Below the pieces are notes generated by a model. The model did not search any database. It was given only the letters and a program-made list of their open reading frames with translations, and was not told the DNA's origin. Shown piece after piece: positions 58,375 to 64,000 of a stretch of 64,000 nt of DNA. Every line of letters begins with the position of its first letter. The first letter of the stretch is position 1. A program made the position numbers and the translations under genes. The DNA comes from JAAFIP01 sp031367325 (GTDB lineage: Bacteria; Pseudomonadota; Gammaproteobacteria; Burkholderiales; Burkholderiaceae_C), in contig JANLPQ010000053.1 of assembly GCA_031367325.1 (NCBI GenBank), positions 1 to 64,000 of the forward strand. Reading direction: 5' to 3'.

Positions 58375-60042
58375 ATGAGCGCAGTTTTAGACAACCACGG
58401 CCACGTCACTACAGGTGACCATACCACCACAGGTGGTCACGACGATCACCACGACCATGCCCCCGCAGGCTGGCGTCGTTGGGTGTACGCTACCAACCAC
58501 AAAGACATTGGCACGCTGTACCTACTATTCAGCTTCACCATGTTTATCGTTGGCGGTATTTTGGCGATGGGCATTCGTGCTGAGCTGTTCCAACCTGGGT
58601 TGCAGTTTATCAACCCCGAGTTGTTTAACCAATTGACTACCATGCACGGCATCATCATGGTGTTCGGCGCCATCATGCCCGCATTTGTGGGTTTTGCAAA
58701 CTGGATGATTCCGCTGCAAATTGGCGCGGCTGACATGGCTTTTGCGCGGATGAATAACTTTAGCTTTTGGCTGATGATTCCGGCCGCACTGATGATCGTG
58801 AGCAGCTTCTTCTTACCAGGCGGCGCACCCGCAGGAGGCTGGACTTTGTACGCGCCGTTGTCGCTGCAAATGGGCCCCGGTATGGACGCTGGTATTTTTG
58901 CGTTGCACATCTTGGGTGCCAGCTCCATCATGGGTTCGATCAACATCATCGTCACCATTTTGAACATGCGCGCTCCCGGCATGACCTTGATGAAAATGCC
59001 CATGTTCTGCTGGACTTGGCTGATCACCGCTTATTTATTGATTGCCGTGATGCCTGTATTGGCTGGCGCAATTACCATGACGCTGACCGACCGCCACTTT
59101 GGCACCAGCTTCTTTAACCCCGCTGGTGGCGGCGACCCAGTGATGTTCCAGCACATCTTCTGGTTCTTCGGCCACCCCGAGGTGTACATCATGATCTTGC
59201 CAGCCTTCGGGATTGTCAGCCAGATCATTCCAGCGTTTGCACGCAAAAAGCTGTTTGGTTACGCTTCGATGGTCTATGCCACCTCGTCGATTGCTATTTT
59301 GTCCTTCATCGTGTGGGCGCACCACATGTTCACCACCGGCATGCCGGTGACCGGCCAGTTGTTCTTCATGTATGCCACGATGTTGATTGCTGTACCCACT
59401 GGCGTGAAGATCTTTAACTGGATCGCCACCATGTGGAAGGGCGAGATGACTTTTGAAACGCCTATGCTGTTTGCAGTCGGCTTTATCTTCGTGTTCACCA
59501 TGGGCGGCTTTACAGGTTTGATTTTGGCCGTGGCGCCAATTGACACCCAAGTGCAAGACACTTACTACGTAGTGGCACACTTTCACTACGTATTGGTAGC
59601 AGGTTCTTTGTATGCGCTGTTCGCTGGCTACTACTACTGGTCGCCCAAGTGGACGGGTGTGATGTACAACGAAACGCGCGGCAAGATTCACTTTTGGTGG
59701 AGCCTGATTGCATTCAATGTTACCTTCTTCCCAATGCACTTCTTGGGGCTGGCTGGTATGCCACGCCGTTACGCTGACTACCCTGCGCAGTTTGCTGATT
59801 TCAACGCACTTGCATCGGTTGGTGGCTTTGCCTTCGGCTTGGCACAGGTGTACTTCTTCTTCTTCATCATCTTGCCAACGATGATGGGCAAAGGCGAGAA
59901 AGCAAAACAAAACCCATGGCAAGACCCGGATGGCCGTGGCGCTGAAGGCTTGGAGTGGGAAGTACCATCACCCGCACCGTTCCACACTTTTGAAACACCG
60001 CCTAAGTTGAACAGAGCGGCCACTAAAATTGTGACGAACTAA
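58375..60042 (+). CDS. coxA: Cytochrome c oxidase subunit I
   Basis: This is a 555-residue catalytic subunit with twelve helices. The His ligands are in TTMHGIIMVF (haem a), FWFFGHPEVYIMILP (CuB His with the His-Tyr crosslink), WAHHMF (CuB pair) and VAHFHYVL (haem a3/a). The N-terminus has a His-rich stretch (GDHTTTGGHDDHHDHAP) that may bind copper. AAGGAC lies 7 bases before the ATG. It follows coxB by 45 bp. Proton-channel residues of the A-type are consistent with GHPEVYI. Confidence 0.96.
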   Translation: MSAVLDNHGHVTTGDHTTTGGHDDHHDHAPAGWRRWVYATNHKDIGTLYLLFSFTMFIVGGILAMGIRAELFQPGLQFINPELFNQLTTMHGIIMVFGAIMPAFVGFANWMIPLQIGAADMAFARMNNFSFWLMIPAALMIVSSFFLPGGAPAGGWTLYAPLSLQMGPGMDAGIFALHILGASSIMGSINIIVTILNMRAPGMTLMKMPMFCWTWLITAYLLIAVMPVLAGAITMTLTDRHFGTSFFNPAGGGDPVMFQHIFWFFGHPEVYIMILPAFGIVSQIIPAFARKKLFGYASMVYATSSIAILSFIVWAHHMFTTGMPVTGQLFFMYATMLIAVPTGVKIFNWIATMWKGEMTFETPMLFAVGFIFVFTMGGFTGLILAVAPIDTQVQDTYYVVAHFHYVLVAGSLYALFAGYYYWSPKWTGVMYNETRGKIHFWWSLIAFNVTFFPMHFLGLAGMPRRYADYPAQFADFNALASVGGFAFGLAQVYFFFFIILPTMMGKGEKAKQNPWQDPDGRGAEGLEWEVPSPAPFHTFETPPKLNRAATKIVTN

Positions 60043-60059
60043 CACGGGGTTGAGTCCGA

Positions 60060-60257
60060 ATGCAACTTAATGCGATGGCTACATCACAGCAAAAAAAGAA
60101 AAACCTAACACTGGGGCTAATTTTAGCCTCGGTGGTAGTAGTTTTTTTTATAGGCTTCATAGTGCGGCTGACGTATTTCGGCGCGCCTAAGAAGCCCCAA
60201 ATGATGCCTATCAGTTCTGTTCCTGCTACGCCTGCTGTTGGCAATGCCAAGCCTTAA
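60060..60257 (+). CDS. Small cytochrome oxidase assembly protein
   Basis: This is a 65-residue single-span protein: a short Gln/Lys-rich cytoplasmic start, one helix (about 19-40, LGLILASVVVVFFIGFIVRL) and a Pro/Ala tail. A tiny gene of this type always sits between coxA and ctaG in Comamonadaceae and is annotated as a small oxidase assembly protein. Starts at 60060 or 60075 are both possible. It overlaps ctaG by 14 bp. Confidence 0.75.
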   Translation: MQLNAMATSQQKKKNLTLGLILASVVVVFFIGFIVRLTYFGAPKKPQMMPISSVPATPAVGNAKP

Positions 60258-60900
60258 TCAGCTTGCACACACCATGGCACTTAAAACCGAAAACTTCAAA
60301 ATGGTGGGCAAGCTCGCCGTAGTGACGTTGGCCATGTTTGCCTTCGGTTACGCACTGGTGCCCATCTACAAAGCCATTTGTAAGATGACGGGCATCAACA
60401 TTTTATCGTTGGGTGAAAACCAAATTCCCGGCGCGCGCAGCAAAATTGCAGCCAACACGCAAATCGATAAAACTCGCACTATCACCGTAGAGTTTGATGC
60501 CAATTCACGCGGTCCTTGGGACTTCAAGCCCGCGCAACGCTCAATCCAAGTACACCCGGGCGAACTGGCGACAGTGATGTACGAGTTTCAAAATATTCAA
60601 AACCGCCGTATGGCTGCGCAAGCTATTCCCAGCTACGCGCCCAAGCAGGCCTCAGCCCACTTTAACAAACTGGAATGCTTTTGCTTTAACCAGTACACGC
60701 TAGACCCAGGTGAGAAAAAATCGTGGCCAGTGGCTTTTGTGATCGACCCCAAGCTGTCCAAAGACGTGACGACCATCACACTGTCGTATACATTTTTTGA
60801 AGTGGGTGGCAAAACACCTGCTGCACCTAGCGACAAAACTGCAGTTGCTCCTAAGTTAGTTGACTTAGCACCGCAAGCCAACGTGAAGGCTCCTGTATGA
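60244..60900 (+). CDS. ctaG: Cytochrome c oxidase assembly protein CtaG (Cox11)
   Basis: This is a 218-residue periplasm-facing copper chaperone that delivers CuB. One N-terminal helix (about 22-42), then an Ig-like domain with FDANSRGPWDFKP, the copper motif LECFCFNQ (two Cys) and LSYTFFEV. The starts at 60244 and 60274 are both possible; 60244 was chosen. Its stop overlaps the DUF2970 gene by 4 bp. Confidence 0.93.
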   Translation: MPSLNQLAHTMALKTENFKMVGKLAVVTLAMFAFGYALVPIYKAICKMTGINILSLGENQIPGARSKIAANTQIDKTRTITVEFDANSRGPWDFKPAQRSIQVHPGELATVMYEFQNIQNRRMAAQAIPSYAPKQASAHFNKLECFCFNQYTLDPGEKKSWPVAFVIDPKLSKDVTTITLSYTFFEVGGKTPAAPSDKTAVAPKLVDLAPQANVKAPV

Positions 60901-61136
60901 GCCAGCTACCAAGCAGCGATGGGTCAGATAACGTGTTGCAACGCAAGGGCTCTTGGTTGCGTACAGTCAAAGCAGTGGCGTGGTCATTTATTGGTCTGCG
61001 TCAAGGCAGCGAGTTTCAAGAAGACACGCAAAAATTAAATCCACTGCACATTATGGTGGTGGCTATTGCAGGTGCAGGTTTGTTTGTTGCAGGTTTGATA
61101 TTTTTTGTGCGTTGGGTGGTCGTAGCTGCGCGGTAA
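60897..61136 (+). CDS. DUF2970 small membrane protein
   Basis: This is a 79-residue protein with the DUF2970 core KAVAWSFIGLRQGSEFQED followed by a single helix (about 52-75). It overlaps ctaG by 4 bp (ATGA) and precedes coxC, the standard position in betaproteobacteria. Function is unknown; a role near the oxidase is inferred from position. Confidence 0.9.
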   Translation: MSQLPSSDGSDNVLQRKGSWLRTVKAVAWSFIGLRQGSEFQEDTQKLNPLHIMVVAIAGAGLFVAGLIFFVRWVVVAAR

Positions 61137-61206
61137 CGCGTTGTTTGTTTCGTCAGCATTTCAAATAAAAGTTTTTTAGAATCAAAAGAGTTAGGAGTCT
61201 ATCAAG

Positions 61207-62088
61207 ATGAGTTCAGTGTCCCACGGCGCTACACCGTATTACTTTATTCCCGCGCCATCGAGCTATCCAGTGATGGCGGCTATTGGATTGTTCTTCGTTA
61301 TTCTGGGCGCCGGCCAGTGGATTAACGGTGCTGGATGGGGCGCGTACTCTCTAGCGATAGGTCTAGTCTGGTGGTTGTCCGTACTGTTCTTTTGGTTCCG
61401 TCAGTCTATAGCTGAGAGCCAATCTGGCTTGTACGGTCACAAGATAGATTTGTCTTTCCGCTGGAGCATGAGCTGGTTTATTTTCTCTGAAGTCATGTTC
61501 TTCGGTGCCTTCTTCACAGCGCTGTGGTGGGGTCGTACCCACTCGGTACCTGCTTTGGGCAGCTTGGAAAACGCCTTGCTTTGGCCAGACTTCAAAGCCG
61601 TATGGCCCAGCATGGTGGCGGGTGCTACCGCATCGCCTGCAGGCATTGTGGAGCCTTTTCAAACTATGGGGCCTTGGCCGCTACCCACCATCAACACAGG
61701 GTTGCTGCTGACTTCAGGCGTGACCATGACTATTGCCCACCATGCCTTGTTGGCAGGCAACCGTTCTAAAACTATCGCCTTCATGTGGATGACCGTGGTG
61801 CTTGGTTTGACTTTTTTGTTTGTCCAAGGTTATGAGTACTACCATGCGTACCACGAGCTTAATTTGAAGTTGACCTCAGGCATCTTCGGTTCAACCTTTT
61901 TTATGTTGACAGGCTTTCACGGCTTCCACGTGTTTGTGGGGATGTTGATGCTGTTGTTCATTACCTTGCGCTTGCAAAAAGGCCACTTTACCAGCGACAA
62001 GCACTTTGGCTTTGAAGGTGCTGCTTGGTACTGGCACTTTGTAGACGTAGTGTGGCTGGGCCTTTATATTTTGGTGTACTGGCTGTAA
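61207..62088 (+). CDS. coxC: Cytochrome c oxidase subunit III
   Basis: This is a 293-residue protein with seven helices. SEVMFFGAFFTALWWGR, the Pro-rich FQTMGPWPLPTINTG, GFHGFHVFVGMLML and the C-terminal EGAAWYWHFVDVVWLGLYI are family marks. AGGAG lies 9 bases upstream of the ATG. It is the last gene of the coxB-A-C operon, followed by a strong terminator. Confidence 0.95.
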   Translation: MSSVSHGATPYYFIPAPSSYPVMAAIGLFFVILGAGQWINGAGWGAYSLAIGLVWWLSVLFFWFRQSIAESQSGLYGHKIDLSFRWSMSWFIFSEVMFFGAFFTALWWGRTHSVPALGSLENALLWPDFKAVWPSMVAGATASPAGIVEPFQTMGPWPLPTINTGLLLTSGVTMTIAHHALLAGNRSKTIAFMWMTVVLGLTFLFVQGYEYYHAYHELNLKLTSGIFGSTFFMLTGFHGFHVFVGMLMLLFITLRLQKGHFTSDKHFGFEGAAWYWHFVDVVWLGLYILVYWL

Positions 62089-62115
62089 CACAGACGAACG
62101 CTAAAGATCGACCAT

Positions 62116-62139
62116 AAAAAGCCGCTAAGCGGCTTTTTT
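62116..62139. terminator. Bidirectional rho-independent terminator
   Basis: AAAAAGCCGC pairs with GCGGCTTTTT around a 3-nt loop TAA, followed by T residues. It lies between coxC (plus) and the DUF2909 gene (minus), so it can serve both. Confidence 0.9.
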
Positions 62140-62154
62140 AATTTAGATGGTTTT

Positions 62155-62412
62155 TTATTTACCAACGGGTAAACCGGTGGGATGTATATAGCCTAGCTTC
62201 CAAGCAATCAGCACGCAAATGAACAGCACCACTGACACCGTAATTCGCACTGTCAATGCACGGGCCATGCCTTTGTTGCGCCGGATGTTAGCTTGCTCAA
62301 CCGATGTAGGCGCATCGGTATCGTCAGTGCGCCCGCCGCGCAGCATGAAGTACAAGGCAGCCCCTAAGCTGGTAAGGATAGCGATAAAGGCGATGGCGAT
62401 GAGATATTGCAT
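62155..62412 (-). CDS. Twin-transmembrane protein (DUF2909)
   Basis: This is an 85-residue protein with two helices (about 3-22 and 57-78), a short charged loop (GGRTDDTDAPTSVEQANIRR) and LTVRITVSVVLF at the second helix. The DUF2909 family sits between coxC and surf1 in many betaproteobacteria. The ATG at 62412 begins the usual MQYLIAIAFIAIL. Only 14 bp separate it from the divergent surf1 start. Confidence 0.88.
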   Translation of the reverse strand: MQYLIAIAFIAILTSLGAALYFMLRGGRTDDTDAPTSVEQANIRRNKGMARALTVRITVSVVLFICVLIAWKLGYIHPTGLPVGK

Positions 62413-62426
62413 AGACTGATTATCCT

Positions 62427-63296
62427 GTGAACCCGCACCCACAACTTACCATTGAGAAAAAAGCTTTACCCCAGCGCAAGGGTACTTTTGGCTGGGTAGT
62501 GCTAGCTATCACTTTGCTGGGTTTGGTGGCCACGTTGGGCCTAGGCACTTGGCAGTTGCGTCGTGCTGCCTACAAACTAGCACTGGCGAGCCAAATCGAG
62601 TCTAAAAGCCAGCTTGCAGCAATACAGAACATTGCACAAACTGCAACTGGGCATCAAGATCAAACCAGCCCTCACGACGACGCTCCGTGGATTAATCGCC
62701 GCGTTGATCTGAAGGGAACGTGGCTGGCTGAATACACCGTTTTCTTAGACAACCGCTTTATGGCCAACCGGGCAGGTTTTTATGTGGTAACGCCTTTGCA
62801 GCAAGAGGGTAGCAACGCTATCGTGTGGGTACAGCGTGGCTGGGTTGCGCGCAATGTACAAGATCGCGCGCGCCTGCCTGATGTGCTGACGCCGGCAGGC
62901 GCAGTGCAAGTGCAGGGCAGGGTGGTAGCGGCTGTGTCCCGGGCTTATGAGTTGGGTGAGTCTCAAAGTCAGCCTGCAGATACGCCGCCTAACGCATCAC
63001 AAGGCAACGCCTCGTCTGTGGGCAGCAGTGCACCCGCTGCTGCAAGGACATCGCGTATTTGGCAAAATCTGCCCAATGTTAACTTCGGCCCGAAAGCGCA
63101 GTTAATGCCTGTAGCCGTACTGCAAACCGCTGCGCCCAACGCACCGCAAGACGGACTGCTTCACGACTGGCCGCAAGCCGATGTGGGTGTGGCAAAGCAC
63201 TATGGTTACGCATTCCAATGGTTCGCGCTGTGCGGCCTGATAATAGCTCTGTATGTCTGGTTCCAAATCCTTGCCCCCCGCCGCAAACCCTCATGA
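62427..63296 (+). CDS. SURF1-family cytochrome oxidase assembly protein
   Basis: This is a 289-residue protein with one helix at each end (about 20-43 and 265-283), the topology of SURF1. LGTWQLRRAAYKLAL, VDLKGTWLAEYTVFLDNR, VVTPLQQEG and the C-terminal KHYGYAFQWFALCGLI are conserved. A Gln/Ser/Ala-rich insertion lies around residues 175-205. It helps haem a insertion into subunit I. The start is GTG 62427; the stop is followed 10 bp later by the next gene. Confidence 0.9.
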   Translation: MNPHPQLTIEKKALPQRKGTFGWVVLAITLLGLVATLGLGTWQLRRAAYKLALASQIESKSQLAAIQNIAQTATGHQDQTSPHDDAPWINRRVDLKGTWLAEYTVFLDNRFMANRAGFYVVTPLQQEGSNAIVWVQRGWVARNVQDRARLPDVLTPAGAVQVQGRVVAAVSRAYELGESQSQPADTPPNASQGNASSVGSSAPAAARTSRIWQNLPNVNFGPKAQLMPVAVLQTAAPNAPQDGLLHDWPQADVGVAKHYGYAFQWFALCGLIIALYVWFQILAPRRKPS

Positions 63297-63306
63297 TGCC
63301 TCCCAC

Positions 63307-64000
63307 ATGGTTGACACCCCGTTGACCATGACGGTGCACGATCTGCCCACACCCGGCGCACCCGGTGTGCAGCGGCAAGTCTCTGGCCGTTGGAAAATGA
63401 TGGCGGTACTGCTGGTATGTGCAGCACCTATCATTGCGTCGTATGTCACTTTCTATATGGTGCGTCCTAGTGCCCAGCGCAACTACGGCACGCTAATCCC
63501 TCTGGCCAACCCCGCGCCTGAGTTATCCGCATCTGCAAAGATGAACGAGCTACCTGATATCAAGGCCGTGGCACTGGACGGCACAATGTCCAATCTGCGC
63601 GCCTTCAGAGGGCAGTGGCTGTTGGTCAGCGTGGCGGGCGGCGCATGTGATGCTGCGTGCCAACAGCGTATTTATCTGCAGCGCCAGATGCGCGAGAGTC
63701 TAGGCCGCGATAAAGATCGGCTAGACCGCGTGTGGTTGATCATCGACGATCAACCTGTGGCCCCCACACTGGTCTCCCAAGTGCAAGCAGCTAATGTAGA
63801 TGCGTATGCCTTACGTGTGCCACAAGCTGCCTTGGCCCAGTGGCTCAAGCCTGATGCAGGCCAACAGCTGAGCGACCATTTGTATTTGGTCGACCCCATA
63901 GGCCGTTGGATGATGCGCTTTCCTGCAGATGTTGACCCGACTAAAGCCAAGCGCGATTTAGAGCGCTTGCTCCGTGCCTCAGTGAGCTGGGACCGTGCAG
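63307..64000 (+). CDS. SCO-like membrane-anchored thioredoxin-fold protein (3' truncated by window edge)
   Basis: The frame is open from ATG 63307 (or 63328) to the end of the window, at least 231 residues. An N-terminal helix (about 32-55, MAVLLVCAAPIIASYVTFYMV) anchors it. The periplasmic part looks like a degenerate thioredoxin/SCO fold: LRAFRGQWLLVSVAGG, then CDAAC (a CxxxC in the SCO position), and LYLVDPIGRWMMRFP. In Comamonadaceae a gene like this lies between surf1 and the haem A synthase gene. A role in copper handling is an inference; the usual CxxxCP has no Pro here. Confidence 0.75.
   Translation, partial: MVDTPLTMTVHDLPTPGAPGVQRQVSGRWKMMAVLLVCAAPIIASYVTFYMVRPSAQRNYGTLIPLANPAPELSASAKMNELPDIKAVALDGTMSNLRAFRGQWLLVSVAGGACDAACQQRIYLQRQMRESLGRDKDRLDRVWLIIDDQPVAPTLVSQVQAANVDAYALRVPQAALAQWLKPDAGQQLSDHLYLVDPIGRWMMRFPADVDPTKAKRDLERLLRASVSWDRA

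Noticed and set aside
59035..59922. 295-codon minus-strand ORF opposite coxA
   Set aside because: It is antisense to an intact, well conserved gene and its composition mirrors coxA third-codon positions.

Overview
The window looks like a chromosomal stretch from a betaproteobacterium of the Burkholderiales, most likely family Comamonadaceae (Rhodoferax/Polaromonas-like). This rests on gene order: engB / cytochrome c4 / resB-ccsB / msrPQ / lysA-lptM / cyaY / mrcA / pilMNOPQ / aroK; algH-ruvX-pyrR-pyrB-pyrC'; and coxB-coxA-ctaG-DUF2970-coxC / surf1. It also rests on a dispersed repeat with the core ATAGCTGCTTGAGCAG. No search was run, so the genus is an inference. There are no rRNA genes, no CRISPR array and no intact insertion sequence. 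One tRNA (Arg, anticodon CCT) is present.

Layout. 1-0.6 kb: 3' part of xerC. 0.6-1.1 kb: a structured intergenic repeat. 1.1-4.2 kb: a two-component system (sensor kinase, then OmpR-type regulator, minus strand), divergent from an exported NTF2-like protein. 4.2-5.3 kb: decayed DNA holding a frameshifted partial copy of the methyltransferase gene at 5.66 kb. 5.3-12.2 kb: housekeeping and accessory genes (NIPSNAP, RlmI-like methyltransferase, DUF1345, prolyl-4-hydroxylase-like, yaaA, epoxide-hydrolase-like, a lipoprotein, engB). 12.3-18.7 kb: cytochrome c4, the ResB/CcsB cytochrome c maturation pair and the MsrPQ periplasmic methionine sulfoxide repair system. 18.8-31.0 kb: lysA-lptM, cyaY, mrcA, the complete pilMNOPQ type IV pilus assembly operon, an Ig-like lipoprotein and aroK. 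31.0-32.9 kb: panB-panC. 33.6-38.6 kb: algH-ruvX-pyrR-pyrB-pyrC' and an acyltransferase. 38.9-44.2 kb: a Fur-regulated ferric iron ABC transporter (fbpC and fbpB divergent; hemP-fbpA-small ORF). 44.3-46.8 kb: a TIGR03118 protein, a cation efflux protein and tRNA-Arg. 47.0-51.7 kb: a VWA-domain gene and its moxR partner, separated by a small membrane protein, a GNAT acetyltransferase and a tightly coupled vapB-vapC-PutAbiC-like operon. 51.8-56.3 kb: dihaem cytochrome c, ParA-like ATPase, MaoC-like protein, comF and a BioC-like methyltransferase. 56.6-64.0 kb: the caa3-type cytochrome c oxidase cluster, running off the right edge.

The most unusual content lies between and inside the genes. (1) A family of intergenic elements (near 0.6, 38.6 and 53.9 kb, with a fragment at 42.2 kb) contains long hairpins whose loop sequence is conserved while the stems differ by compensating changes. 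(2) A second, unrelated hairpin family (33.1, 33.3 and 42.0 kb) has the same design with a different conserved 19-nt loop, and two of its three members are fused to the AGCTGCTTGAGCAG repeat. (3) That short repeat occurs about 14 times, and in two places it is read through in frame inside apparently intact methyltransferase genes. (4) vapB-vapC-abi forms a three-gene ATGA-coupled unit inside the moxR/VWA locus and is a good candidate for a compact defence module.

All functional calls come from motif and context recognition by eye; start codons were chosen from ribosome binding sites, overlaps and family alignments held in memory.
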